From: Streptomyces asiaticus
GTDB lineage: Bacteria > Actinomycetota > Actinomycetes > Streptomycetales > Streptomycetaceae
Direction of reading: 5' to 3'
DNA length: 64,000 nt
Assembly: GCF_018138715.1 (NCBI RefSeq)
Contig: NZ_JAGSHX010000006.1
Coordinates: 5,642,001-5,706,000 of the forward strand
The first letter of the stretch is position 1. Every line of letters begins with the position of its first letter. The notes under the pieces are model-generated. The model made no database searches, was not told where the DNA came from, and saw nothing but the letters and a program-made list of their open reading frames with translations. Of this stretch, positions 54,906 through 63,865 are shown in pieces. The translations under genes and the position numbers were made by a program.

Positions 54906-55778
54906 TTGACTGAGCAGTTGCGTTTGATGGCCGTGCACGCGCACCCGGATGACGAGTCGAGCAAGGGCGCGGCCACCATGGCCAAGTACGTGTCCGAGGG
55001 GGTGGACGTGCTGGTCGCCACCTGCACCGGCGGTGAGCGCGGCTCCATTCTCAACCCCAAGCTCCAGGGTGACCCCTACATCGAGGAGCACATTCACGAG
55101 GTCCGCGCCAAGGAGATGGACGAGGCGCGCCAGATCCTCGGGGTCAGGCAGGAGTGGCTGGGCTTCGTGGACTCCGGACTGCCCGAGGGCGATCCGCTGC
55201 CGCCACTGCCCGAGGGCTGCTTCGCACTCCAGGACGTGGAGGCCGCGGCGGAGCCCCTGGTGAAGCTGATCCGGACGTTCAAGCCGCAGGTGATCACCAC
55301 CTATGACGAGAACGGCGGCTATCCGCACCCGGACCACATCATGACCCACAAGATCTCGATGGTGGCCTTCGAGGCGGCCGGTGATCCCGAGAAGTACCCG
55401 GAGGCGGGCGAGCCCTGGCAGCCGCAGAAGCTCTACTACAACCAGGGCTTCAACCGGGCGCGCACCGTGGCGCTGCACGAGGCGCTGCTGGCCCGCGGGC
55501 TGGACTCGCCGTACGGGGAGTGGCTGGAGCGCTGGAAGACGTTCGGGCGGCCCGAGCGCACCCTGACCACCTATGTGCCCTGCGCCGATTTCTTCGAGAT
55601 CCGCGACAAGGCGCTGATCGCGCACCGTACGCAGATCGACCCCGACGGCGGCTGGTTCCGGGTGCCCATGGACATCCAGAAGGAGGTCTGGCCCACCGAG
55701 GAGTACGAGCTCGCCAAGTCGCTCGTGGACACTTCCCTCCCCGAGGACGACCTCTTCGCGGGCATCCGCAACAATTGA
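54906..55778 (+). CDS. mca: Mycothiol S-conjugate amidase
   Basis: 290 residues from TTG 54906 with GAGGA upstream. Zinc ligands are His13 and Asp16 in AHPDDE and His144 in YPHPDH; TGGERGSILNPK follows the first motif as in Mca. It cleaves mycothiol-drug conjugates to mercapturic acids for export, part of thiol detoxification. The deacetylase MshB is the alternative, but length and sequence favour Mca. Confidence 0.95.
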   Translation: MTEQLRLMAVHAHPDDESSKGAATMAKYVSEGVDVLVATCTGGERGSILNPKLQGDPYIEEHIHEVRAKEMDEARQILGVRQEWLGFVDSGLPEGDPLPPLPEGCFALQDVEAAAEPLVKLIRTFKPQVITTYDENGGYPHPDHIMTHKISMVAFEAAGDPEKYPEAGEPWQPQKLYYNQGFNRARTVALHEALLARGLDSPYGEWLERWKTFGRPERTLTTYVPCADFFEIRDKALIAHRTQIDPDGGWFRVPMDIQKEVWPTEEYELAKSLVDTSLPEDDLFAGIRNN

Positions 55779-55782
55779 GCCC

Positions 55783-56037
55783 ATGATGAGCGCCACCAGC
55801 ACCCTCGCCATGACGCATCTCGTCCCGCTCGCCAAGGACCTGGACGAGAACAAGGTGACCCCGGGCGTCCTCGGTTTCATCGTCTTCGCCGTGATCGGCG
55901 GGGCGGTGTGGCTGCTGATGAAGTCCATGAACAAGCACATGAAGCGGGTGAACTTCGAGGAGGCGCCGGAGGAGCCCGGCAAGGCTCCGGCGGCCGCCTC
56001 CACCGAAGGCGCCAAGGGCGAGGAGCGCACGGCCTGA
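55783..56037 (+). CDS. Small membrane protein downstream of mca
   Basis: 84 residues from ATG 55783 (55786 also possible), 4 bp after mca. One membrane helix (GVLGFIVFAVIGGAVWLLMK) followed by a basic stretch and an acidic Pro/Ala-rich tail. Conserved position next to mca in Streptomyces; no function known. Its last codons lie within a 17-bp tandem repeat. Confidence 0.8.
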   Translation: MMSATSTLAMTHLVPLAKDLDENKVTPGVLGFIVFAVIGGAVWLLMKSMNKHMKRVNFEEAPEEPGKAPAAASTEGAKGEERTA

Positions 56038-56124
56038 CTCCTGGCCGGGCCTGACTCCTGGCCGGGCCTGACCCCTGACTGGGCCTGACCCCTGACTGGG
56101 CCTGACTCCTGGCCGGGCCTGACC
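56031..56124. repeat. 17-bp tandem repeat, five and a half copies
   Basis: Units start at 56031, 56048, 56065, 56082, 56099 and 56116; forms are GGCCTGACTCCTGGCCG and GGCCTGACCCCTGACTG. The first unit contains the stop codon of the small membrane-protein gene. Each unit has GGCC at both ends and could pair with its neighbours. Confidence 0.92.
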
Positions 56125-56162
56125 GCGTGTCCCGCGAGCGGGACGCCACGGCCCGGGAGCGC

Positions 56163-59100
56163 TCAGGCGCGAGGCCGGTCCGGCAGCACGGCCATGACCT
56201 CGCGCGAGTGGCGGCTCGGCACCATGCCGAGCTGCCATGCCTGCCACCCCGTCTCCGGCTCGACGCCGCGCTCCAGCACCAGCGCGAACGCCTCCGCGCA
56301 CCCCTCCAGCCGGGAATCGCCCGCCGTGCCCTCCTCGCGCATCTCCCGCAACAGCTCCGCCAGCTCCTCCTGGGCCACCGCCGTGCCGATCACCGAACCG
56401 CCCGCGGAGGCGAACGGCAGCAGGGTGCAGCGCAGGAACCGGGCCCAGGAGCGGCCGCGCCGGTCCCCGTACCCCGCGAACAGCACCGCCGCCTCGTCCA
56501 CCAGCTCCAGGGCCTGCGCCGCCTTGCCGTTTCCCGCGTCGATCACCGCAAGCTCGACACAGGACCAGGCCTCGCCATGGGCCACGCCCACCCGGCGGAA
56601 GTCCTGCCGCGCGTCCTGGAGCAGCTGCCGGGCGAAGCCGCTGTTGCGCAGCGAGCCCGTCTGCGCCGCCCGCAGATCACGGGTGACCCGCGCCGAGTGA
56701 TGCCGGGCACACGCCAGCCCGTACACATCCCGCATCCGGCTGAACATCGTGCGGGCCCGCTCCAGCTCCCGCACCGCCGAGTCGTGGTCGCCGCGCTCCT
56801 CCAGCGCCTGGCCCAGGTAGTACAGCGTCCATGCCTCACCCCGCGCGTCCTCGTTCTCCCGGTGGCGGGCAAGGGCCTGGCGCAGCTGGTCGACGGCCGT
56901 CGACGCCTCCCCGGCCACCAGCCGGGCCCGGGCGAGCTGGGTGAGCGCCCATGCCTCACCGCGCTGGTCATGGGTGCGGCTGTAGGCGTCCAGCGCCTCC
57001 CCCAGCTCGGTCTCGGCGCGCGGCACATCGCCCATCCGCAGACATGCCTGGCCGAGCTGGAAGTGCGCCCACGCCTGGCCGTGCAGGCTCTCGCTCTCCT
57101 GGTGCAGCTCCAGGGCGTCGCCCAGCAGCTCCAGCGCCTCGGCCAGCCCGCCGCGGTCACGCTCCACCGCCGCCAGCGCGTGCATCGTCCAGGCCCGGTC
57201 GCCGCGCAGCTCCTCGGCCCGCTGGAGCTCCAGCGCCTCGCGCAGCTTCGCCGCGGCCTCCACGAGATTGCCCTGGTGGTGCAGGGTGATGCCGAGACTG
57301 CACAGGGCGCGGGCCGCCCCCGCCTGGTGCTGGGCCTCGAAATACAGGTCCACCACCGAGGAGAGCGTGGTGCGGGCCTGGTCCAGCTCGCCGAGCTGGC
57401 GGGCCGCGATACCGGTGCGCCACTGCACGGACCGCATCAGCAGCCCCTGGTCGACGGCCTGGGTGAGCTCGCTGATCTCGCCCAGCCGGTAGAGATCGCC
57501 GCGCAGCAGGCAGTAGTCGCACAGCGCGCCCAGGAGGTGGAGCACCGCTGACTGGTCCACGCCCTCGGCATGGCGCAGCGCGGCGGTGATGAAGCTCGAT
57601 TCGTCGTCCAGCCAGCGCAGCGCCGCGTCCAGCGAGGCGAAGCCATGGGCCGCGCCCTTGCCGAAGATGTCGGCCCGGGTGGAGGTCTTGCCGTCGACCA
57701 GCCGGATCACCGAGTCCGCGAGCTCGGCATAGCTGCGGATCAGCCGCTCCTGCGCGGCGGTGCGCTGCTCCGGCTGCTCCTCGTCCAGCAGCCGGGCGTG
57801 GGCGAAGGAGCGCACCAGGTCATGGAGGCGGTAGCGGCTCCCGCGCACATGCTGGATCAGCCCGGCCCGGCCGAGCGCCGCCAGATGGCGGCCGGCCTCC
57901 TGCTCATCGGCGTCCAGCAGCGCCGCGGCCGCCGCACCGCCCAGGCTGGCCCGCCCGGCCAGCGCCAGCCGGCGCAGCAGCCGCCTGGCGCCCTCCTGCT
58001 GGTCGGTGTAGCGCAGCCACAGGGTGCGCTCGATCGCGCCCACCGGGCCGTACGCCTCCAGGTCGGTGACCAGGGCGGCGGGGGAGCGGGGGCCGAGCGA
58101 GGAGCCCGCGATGCGCAGCGCCAGCGGCAGCCGCCCGCACAGCTCGGCGATCCGCTCCACGGACTGCCCGTCGTAGGGGCCCGCGCCGGTGGGCTCCTCG
58201 GCGGAGGCCCGCAGCAGCTCCTCGGCGCCCGGCTCGTCCAGCGGGCCCACCTCGATCCGGTGCACCCAGGCGGCGAGGTCGTCCGGCAGGCCGAGCGGGG
58301 TGCGCGAGGTGATCAGCACCAGGCCGTCGGACCGCTCGGGGATCAGCGTGCGCACCTGCTCGGCGTCGCGGGCGTCATCGAGCACGATGGTGACCGGCAG
58401 CCCGGTCAGATACTGGTGATACAGCTCGGTGAGCCGTCTGATGTGCTGGTCCTGCGAGGAGCGCTCCCGGAAGAGCAGCTGGTCACGGGGTGCGCCGAGC
58501 CGGTTCAGCAGATGCAGCAGCGCGTCGCGGGTGGGCAGCGGGGCCTGCTCGGGGCTGTCGCCGCGCAGATCGACCAGGCAAGCGCCGCGGAACTCATCGC
58601 GCAGATGGTGGGCCGCCCGCACGGCCAGCATGGTCCGGCCGGAGCCCGGCGGACCCTCCAGCAGCACCACCGTGGGTTTGGTCTCGGTGGACGCGCGGGC
58701 CTGCCGCACCCACTGCGCGATCTGTGTGATCTGCGCATGGCGCCCGGCGAACGGGCCGTCCGCCTCGGGGAGATGGGCGAAGGACTGCTCCAGCACGGTG
58801 CGCCTGCGGGCCGCCTGGCTGCGGTCCGCGCCGCGCAGCTTCGGCTGCCCGGTGGCGGAGGCGGAGCGCTTCGCCGAACCGACGCCCTGGCGGGTGGCGG
58901 CCGTGGTCATCCGGTGCTGGTCGATGAACGGCCGGATGCCCCGCACCTCGACCGCCGTGAGCCACTGAAGCCGCAACTGCTCGGCGCCACCGGGCTGGTT
59001 GCGCAGCGCGGCCTGGCGGTGGGCGGCCGGCCAGTGGCCCGCGGTGAGCTTGACGACGGCGGCGGCCGACCCGGCCACGGCGGCCGTGACCCCCGCGCCC

Positions 59101-59441
59101 AGCGCCGTGCCCGCCGAGGTGCCATACCCGAGATCGGCGCCGAAGGCCGCCACCGCGGCGACCGCCGCGGCCAGCGCCGGGGTGCCCAGCTGCCCGCGCG
59201 ACAGCCGGGCGGAGAGTGGTCTGCTGCCCGCGTCCGACTCGTCCAGCGCGCGCACATACGCCCCGTACTCCTCCGCGGCGGCGGCGGTCATCTCGTCGAG
59301 CGCGCCGCGCGCCCGGCTGAGCAGCACCCCGCCGTCGGTGCGCCCGCCCGAGCGGCGCACCTCCTCCTCCACGGCCCGCGACAGCAGCCGCTCGACTTCC
59401 GTCCGGTGGCTGTCCCGCAGCACCGCCAGTGACGCCGGCAT
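56163..59441 (-). CDS. STAND-type NTPase with TPR repeats and N-terminal membrane region
   Basis: 1092 residues. Residues 1-85 are charged helices, 86-133 two Ala-rich hydrophobic segments that could span the membrane. An NB-ARC-like NTPase follows: Walker A GPPGSGRT (263-270), Walker B TIVLDDA (351-357), SR sensor (LITSR, 376-380) and GRLPLALRIAGSSLG. After a winged-helix-like part, ten or so TPR units (SLGITLHHQGNLVEAAAKLR, HFQLGQACLRMGDVPRAETE) fill residues about 600-950. STAND proteins act as ligand-triggered switches in signalling or conflict. No separate effector domain is recognised; the N-terminus may be the output. Confidence 0.85.
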   Translation of the reverse strand: MPASLAVLRDSHRTEVERLLSRAVEEEVRRSGGRTDGGVLLSRARGALDEMTAAAAEEYGAYVRALDESDAGSRPLSARLSRGQLGTPALAAAVAAVAAFGADLGYGTSAGTALGAGVTAAVAGSAAAVVKLTAGHWPAAHRQAALRNQPGGAEQLRLQWLTAVEVRGIRPFIDQHRMTTAATRQGVGSAKRSASATGQPKLRGADRSQAARRRTVLEQSFAHLPEADGPFAGRHAQITQIAQWVRQARASTETKPTVVLLEGPPGSGRTMLAVRAAHHLRDEFRGACLVDLRGDSPEQAPLPTRDALLHLLNRLGAPRDQLLFRERSSQDQHIRRLTELYHQYLTGLPVTIVLDDARDAEQVRTLIPERSDGLVLITSRTPLGLPDDLAAWVHRIEVGPLDEPGAEELLRASAEEPTGAGPYDGQSVERIAELCGRLPLALRIAGSSLGPRSPAALVTDLEAYGPVGAIERTLWLRYTDQQEGARRLLRRLALAGRASLGGAAAAALLDADEQEAGRHLAALGRAGLIQHVRGSRYRLHDLVRSFAHARLLDEEQPEQRTAAQERLIRSYAELADSVIRLVDGKTSTRADIFGKGAAHGFASLDAALRWLDDESSFITAALRHAEGVDQSAVLHLLGALCDYCLLRGDLYRLGEISELTQAVDQGLLMRSVQWRTGIAARQLGELDQARTTLSSVVDLYFEAQHQAGAARALCSLGITLHHQGNLVEAAAKLREALELQRAEELRGDRAWTMHALAAVERDRGGLAEALELLGDALELHQESESLHGQAWAHFQLGQACLRMGDVPRAETELGEALDAYSRTHDQRGEAWALTQLARARLVAGEASTAVDQLRQALARHRENEDARGEAWTLYYLGQALEERGDHDSAVRELERARTMFSRMRDVYGLACARHHSARVTRDLRAAQTGSLRNSGFARQLLQDARQDFRRVGVAHGEAWSCVELAVIDAGNGKAAQALELVDEAAVLFAGYGDRRGRSWARFLRCTLLPFASAGGSVIGTAVAQEELAELLREMREEGTAGDSRLEGCAEAFALVLERGVEPETGWQAWQLGMVPSRHSREVMAVLPDRPRA

Positions 59442-59503
59442 AGTGATCCCCCTCTTCCAGCAGTGCCATCAGTCTTCCGTTTCTGGCTCTTATCCGGCAG
59501 TCC

Positions 59504-59527
59504 TGTGGATAACTCCCCTGTGGATAA
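59504..59527. promoter_or_regulatory. Two perfect DnaA boxes
   Basis: TGTGGATAA at 59504-59512 and 59519-59527, each the complement of TTATCCACA, the canonical DnaA box, 15 bp apart in a direct repeat (CCTGTGGATAACT). They lie between the divergent STAND and YyaL-like genes, 37 bp before the latter. Possible DnaA-regulated promoter or titration site. Confidence 0.6.
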
Positions 59528-59563
59528 CTTCGCCTGTCTCGCCGGGTGGGGGAGGATGGAGCC

Positions 59564-61600
59564 ATGCCGAACCGTCTGGCGCACGAAACGTCCCCCTATC
59601 TGCTCCAACACGCCGAGAACCCGGTCGACTGGTGGCCGTGGTCGGATGAGGCGTTCGAGGAAGCGCGTCGCCGCGGGGTGCCCGTGCTGCTGAGCGTCGG
59701 CTATTCGAGCTGCCACTGGTGCCATGTCATGGCGCACGAGTCGTTCGAGGACAAGGCGACCGCCGATTACCTCAACGCCCACTTCGTCTCCGTGAAGGTC
59801 GACCGCGAGGAGCGGCCGGACGTCGACGCGGTGTACATGGAGGCCGTGCAGGCCGCCACCGGCCAGGGCGGCTGGCCCATGACGGTCTTCCTGACCCCGG
59901 AGGCCCAGCCGTTCTACTTCGGCACATACTTCCCGCCCCGCCCCCGGCCCGGGATGCCGTCCTTCCGGCAGGTGCTGGAGGGGGTGAGCACCGCCTGGTC
60001 GGACCGCCGCGACGAGGTGCGGGACGTCGCCGGCCGGATCGTGGAGGACCTGTCCCAGCGCGGCGGTATCGCCCTGGGGTCGGACGCGCCGCAGCCGCCG
60101 GGCGAGGAGGATCTGCACAGCGCGCTCATGGCCCTGACCCGCGAATTCGACACCACCCGCGGCGGATTCGGCGGTGCGCCGAAGTTCCCGCCGTCGATGG
60201 CGCTGGAGTTCCTGCTCCGCCACCACGCACGCACCGGCTCCGAGGGCGCGCTCCAGATGGTGTCGGCCACCTGCGAGGCGATGGCCCGCGGGGGTATCTA
60301 CGACCAGCTCGGCGGCGGTTTCGCCCGCTATTCCGTCGACGCCACCTGGACCGTGCCCCATTTCGAGAAGATGCTGTACGACAACGCGCTGCTGTGCCGG
60401 GTCTACGCCCATCTGTGGCGGGCCACCGGCTCGGACCTCGCGCGCCGAGTCGCCCTGGAGACGGCGGACTTCATGGTCCGCGAGCTGCGCACCCAACAGG
60501 GCGGTTTCGCCTCCGCGCTGGACGCCGACAGTGACGACGGCACCGGCAGGCATGTCGAGGGCGCGTACTACGTGTGGACCCCCGAGCGGCTGAGCGAGGT
60601 GCTGGGGGAGGCCGACGCGGAGTTCGCCGCCGGGTATTTCGGCGTCACGCGCGAGGGCACCTTCGAGCACGGGGCCTCCGTGCTCCAGCTGCCCGACGGG
60701 GAGCGGCTGACGGACGCCACCCGCGTCGCCTCCGTACGGGAGCGACTGCTGGCCGCCCGGGAGCTGCGGGCCCGCCCCGGCCGCGACGACAAGATCGTCG
60801 CGGCGTGGAACGGGCTGGCCATCGCGGCGCTCGCCGAGACCGGCGCCTATTTCGACCGCCCCGACCTGGTGAACGCCGCGACCGAGGCCGCCGAGCTGCT
60901 GGTCCGCATCCACATGGACCAGCGCGGGCGGCTGGCCCGCACCTCGCTCAACGGCACCGCGGGCGGCCACGCGGGCGTGCTCGAGGACTACGGGGATGTG
61001 GCCGAGGGCTTCCTCGCGCTGTCCGCCGTCACCGGCGACGGTGCGTGGGTGGAGTTCGCCGGGCTGCTCCTGGACACCGTGCTGAGCCGGTTCACCGATG
61101 AGGACGGCACGCTGTTCGACACCGCCGATGACGCCGAGACGCTCATCCGCCGCCCCCAGGACCCGACGGACAACGCGGCGCCGTCCGGCTGGACGGCCGC
61201 CGCCGGGGCCCTGCTGTCCTACGCGGCCATCACCGGCGGAGCGCGCCATCGGGAGGGTGCCGAGCGCGCCCTCGCCGTGGTGCGGGCCCTCGGCCCCCGG
61301 GTGCCCCGCTTCATCGGCTGGGGCCTGGCCGTGGCCGAGGCCCGGCTCGACGGGCCTCGCGAGGTGGCCGTGGTCGGCCCCGGCGACGACCCGGCGACCC
61401 GCGCCCTGCACCGCGCCGCGCTGCTCGCCACCGCCCCCGGGGCCGTCGTCGCGGTCGGCGAGCCCGGCTCCGGCGAGATCCCGCTCCTCCAGGACCGCCC
61501 GCTCCTGGAGGGCCGCCCGGCGGCCTACGTCTGCCGCGGCTTCACCTGCGACGCACCCACGGCCGACGTCGAGGCCCTGACGGCCAAGCTGGGGGGTTGA
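59564..61600 (+). CDS. Thioredoxin-fold DUF255/YyaL family protein
   Basis: 678 residues from ATG 59564 with GGGAGGA upstream. N-terminal thioredoxin-like domain with CxxC (Cys50, Cys53 in [14 protein letters not shown]) and [20 protein letters not shown]; an (alpha/alpha)6 barrel follows ([44 protein letters not shown]). Relatives are called spermatogenesis-associated or YyaL; the biochemical role is unknown. Single gene. Confidence 0.92.
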   Translation: MPNRLAHETSPYLLQHAENPVDWWPWSDEAFEEARRRGVPVLLSVGYSSCHWCHVMAHESFEDKATADYLNAHFVSVKVDREERPDVDAVYMEAVQAATGQGGWPMTVFLTPEAQPFYFGTYFPPRPRPGMPSFRQVLEGVSTAWSDRRDEVRDVAGRIVEDLSQRGGIALGSDAPQPPGEEDLHSALMALTREFDTTRGGFGGAPKFPPSMALEFLLRHHARTGSEGALQMVSATCEAMARGGIYDQLGGGFARYSVDATWTVPHFEKMLYDNALLCRVYAHLWRATGSDLARRVALETADFMVRELRTQQGGFASALDADSDDGTGRHVEGAYYVWTPERLSEVLGEADAEFAAGYFGVTREGTFEHGASVLQLPDGERLTDATRVASVRERLLAARELRARPGRDDKIVAAWNGLAIAALAETGAYFDRPDLVNAATEAAELLVRIHMDQRGRLARTSLNGTAGGHAGVLEDYGDVAEGFLALSAVTGDGAWVEFAGLLLDTVLSRFTDEDGTLFDTADDAETLIRRPQDPTDNAAPSGWTAAAGALLSYAAITGGARHREGAERALAVVRALGPRVPRFIGWGLAVAEARLDGPREVAVVGPGDDPATRALHRAALLATAPGAVVAVGEPGSGEIPLLQDRPLLEGRPAAYVCRGFTCDAPTADVEALTAKLGG

Positions 61601-61938
61601 CCGGGGGCGTTGGCGGCCCGCGCCGCGCGTCGCCCGCCGGGCCCGCCGACGTACGGTGCGTGGGCCCGGGGCCGCGGAGGGGGTGGGCCCGGCGCCGCGA
61701 CGAGTCCGGACGGTGCCGGGGTCCGGGGGCGTCCGGTGACTGGGTCCGGGGCCGGTCCGGTGCGGCGACGGGCCGGTGCGGAGCCGGGTTCGGGGGCCGC
61801 GAGGGGGGCTTGTCCGGTGCCGGGGATGGAGCTGGGTCCGGAGGCGCGACGGGGCTTGTCCGGGGCCGTAACGCAGCCGGACCAGCTCCGGTCCGGAGCT
61901 GGTCCGGGCCCGCGACGCGGCCGCGCGCCGGGACGCCG
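61601..61938. other. Convergent intergenic region
   Basis: 338 bp, extremely G-rich on the plus strand with many GTCCGG and GGGCCGG units and no credible gene. The only clear structure is the long hairpin near its right end. Confidence 0.6.
61877..61907. terminator. Very strong palindromic terminator
   Basis: CCGGACCAGCTCCGG-T-CCGGAGCTGGTCCGG, 15-bp arms around a single base, between the convergent YyaL-like and TetR genes. Confidence 0.85.
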
Positions 61939-62568
61939 CTACAGCGGGAGGCCCTGGGACAGCATGTCCAAGGCGCGGTCGATGCTTTCCTCCATGGCCG
62001 CCATCGCCGCGTCCTCCGCCGCGCTCTGGTCGGCGCAGTGGAAGAGCGTTTCCTGGAGGACGCCCAGGACGGCTCCGACCACGACCCGCACCTCGAAGTC
62101 CTCCGGTGACCGGTCGCTGCGCTCGGCCAGGACCTCGGCGAGCAGGGCGCCGGTCCGGGACATGCTCTCGCTCATCCGGGCGCGCAGCCCCGGTACCTGG
62201 CGGATCAGGGTGAGGCGGACCAGCATCTCCTGCCGCTCGTCACCGGCGAACTGCCGGAACAGGTCGAGCAGGACGCGCCGCAGCGAGGCGACCGGCGGTT
62301 CGTCCAGCGGCCGGTCCCGGAGCGCGGCGAGCAGGACATCGTCGTACTCGTCGGAGAGGACGATGTCCTCCTTGGTGGGGAAGTAGCGGAAGACGGTGCT
62401 GGGGGAGACATCGGCGGCCTCCGCGATGCGGTCCACCGGGGTCGCGTCGTAGCCCTGCTCGGTGAACAGCCGGTAGGCGGCGCGCCGGATCGCCTGCCGG
62501 GTCTGGATCTTCTTGCGTTCGCGCAGCCCGAGCTTGGGCCGCGCGGACGTGGTACGTGCGGAAGCCAT
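61939..62568 (-). CDS. TetR-family regulator
   Basis: 209 residues from ATG 62568. HTH: AAYRLFTEQGYDATPVDRIA, EAADVSPSTVFRYFPTKEDI. The C-terminus fits the mycofactocin/AcrR-like C-terminal group. Located directly after an internally deleted efflux gene on the same strand, 5 bp away, and under a 30-bp palindrome; it probably once repressed that exporter and itself. Confidence 0.92.
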   Translation of the reverse strand: MASARTTSARPKLGLRERKKIQTRQAIRRAAYRLFTEQGYDATPVDRIAEAADVSPSTVFRYFPTKEDIVLSDEYDDVLLAALRDRPLDEPPVASLRRVLLDLFRQFAGDERQEMLVRLTLIRQVPGLRARMSESMSRTGALLAEVLAERSDRSPEDFEVRVVVGAVLGVLQETLFHCADQSAAEDAAMAAMEESIDRALDMLSQGLPL

Positions 62569-62573
62569 GGATC

Positions 62574-62834
62574 TCATTGTCGGGCATCGGCGGTCTCCTG
62601 GACCATGGCGCCTTGATCGGCGGGGACCGTACGCGGCAGGAGGGTCGCGACGAGCGCCGCCGCCGCGAGGGAGGTGATGGTCGGCAGGGCGATGTTGAGG
62701 ATCGTGGTGTCGAAGCCGATCACCAGGGTGCTGGCGACGAGGGCTGCGAGAGTGCACCAGCGACGTGGGTCCGGCCGTGGGTCCGGCCGTGGGTCCAGGC
62801 GTGAGTCCGGCCGTGGGTTCGGGACAGCGGACAT
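62574..62834 (-). pseudogene. Internally deleted MFS (DHA2-type) drug exporter
   Basis: 86 residues. The N-terminal part is a normal DHA2 start: WCTLAALVASTLVIGFDTTI continuing LNIALPTI, first membrane helix with the D-TT-x-x-N motif. Immediately after, the sequence jumps to a typical last helix and tail (AAALVATLLPRTVPADQ). About 400 residues of a normal exporter are missing, with the frame kept. The first 25 residues contain a 12-bp DNA repeat (DPRPDPRPDPR). Transport activity is not expected. Confidence 0.75.
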
Positions 62835-62845
62835 GGCACACCTCC

Positions 62846-62875
62846 GAGAGTTACCGTCAAATGACAGTAACTCTC
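62846..62875. promoter_or_regulatory. 30-bp TetR operator
   Basis: Outer arms GAGAGTTAC and GTAACTCTC, inner GTCA and TGAC around AA, with one unpaired base on each side. It lies 12 bp upstream of the truncated exporter gene start. Long symmetric sites like this are typical of TetR-type regulators; the 61939 product is the likely ligand. Confidence 0.85.
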
Positions 62876-62909
62876 AAAAGATGTATGAGCTGTCAATCGG
62901 GGGTGTCTG

Positions 62910-63620
62910 TCAGGCGTGCTGATAGGCCACCAGGGAGATGCCGACGTAGTGCACGACGAAGGCGGCCAGCGTGAAGCTGTGGAACACCTCGTGGAAGCCG
63001 AACCAGCGGGGTGAGGGGTTCGGGCGCTTGGTGCCGTAGATCACCGCGCCCACGCTGTAGAGCAGCCCGCCGACGACGATCAGCGTCATCACGGCGATAC
63101 CGCCGGTGCGCAGGAAGTCGGGCAGGAAGAAGATGGCCGCCCAGCCCAGCGCGATGTAGCACGGGGTGTACAGCCAGCGCGGGGCGCCGACCCAGAAGAC
63201 CCGGAAGGCGATTCCGGCGAGCGCTCCGGCCCACACCAGCCACAGCAGCAACTGCTGTTTGCCGTGTGGCAGGAGCAGCAGCGTGAAGGGCGTATAGGTG
63301 CCCGCGATGATCAGGAAGATATTGGCGTGGTCCAGCCGCCGCAGCACCGCGGCGGTGCGCGGCCCCCAATTGCCGCGGTGGTAAAGGGCGCTGGTGCCGA
63401 ACAGCGCGCATGCGGTGAGGGTGTAGATGGCGCAGGCCAGCCGTCCGCGCGGACTGTCGGCGAGGGCCGTCAGTACCACGCCCGCGACCAGCGCGGCGGG
63501 AAACATGCCGGCGTGCAGCCAGCCGCGCAGCATCGGCTTCAGCGGGAGCGGCGGGACCGCTTGGGGCCCTGGGGGATTCTCAACGGCGGCATCGGGCGCG
63601 GCGGCAGTCATGGCGCTCAT
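62910..63620 (-). CDS. Hemolysin III / PAQR family membrane protein
   Basis: 236 residues from ATG 63620 (ATG 63611 also possible). Seven membrane helices, with the family's conserved SALYHRGNW, RRLDHANIFLIIAGTYTPFT and GFHEVFHSFTLAAFV, which hold the presumed metal-binding His and Asp residues. PAQR proteins are ceramidase-like hydrolases or receptors; the bacterial role is unclear. Single gene. Confidence 0.93.
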   Translation of the reverse strand: MSAMTAAAPDAAVENPPGPQAVPPLPLKPMLRGWLHAGMFPAALVAGVVLTALADSPRGRLACAIYTLTACALFGTSALYHRGNWGPRTAAVLRRLDHANIFLIIAGTYTPFTLLLLPHGKQQLLLWLVWAGALAGIAFRVFWVGAPRWLYTPCYIALGWAAIFFLPDFLRTGGIAVMTLIVVGGLLYSVGAVIYGTKRPNPSPRWFGFHEVFHSFTLAAFVVHYVGISLVAYQHA

Positions 63621-63865
63621 GCTACCTACGCCACCGTAAGTTACCGGTCCATGTCGAGTGGTGATGGTCACCAGGGCGCCCACTGGACAGATGGCCCGTA
63701 CAGTCGGATGATCAAATGAGCGCGGTCGGCACCGGATGAGCTGAGCATCCGGGTCGCAGCCCCCAAGGGGTAGCTGTCTCCATAATCGGATATGAGTGCA
63801 CATATCCGTCCAAACCCTCAATCAAGACGCCGGAGCGAGTGCGGTTCCGGCGGGATGGAGCGATC

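Noticed and set aside
56031..56124. Tandem repeats as a CRISPR array
   Set aside because: Units are contiguous 17-mers without spacers, and no cas gene is present. The same holds for the arrays at 48366 and 28586.
57570..59432. Long plus-strand frame opposite the STAND gene
   Set aside because: No motif, and the minus strand shows Walker motifs and TPRs throughout.
59504..59527. DnaA boxes as a replication origin
   Set aside because: Only two boxes, no AT-rich unwinding region, and no dnaA, dnaN, gyrB or rpmH nearby.
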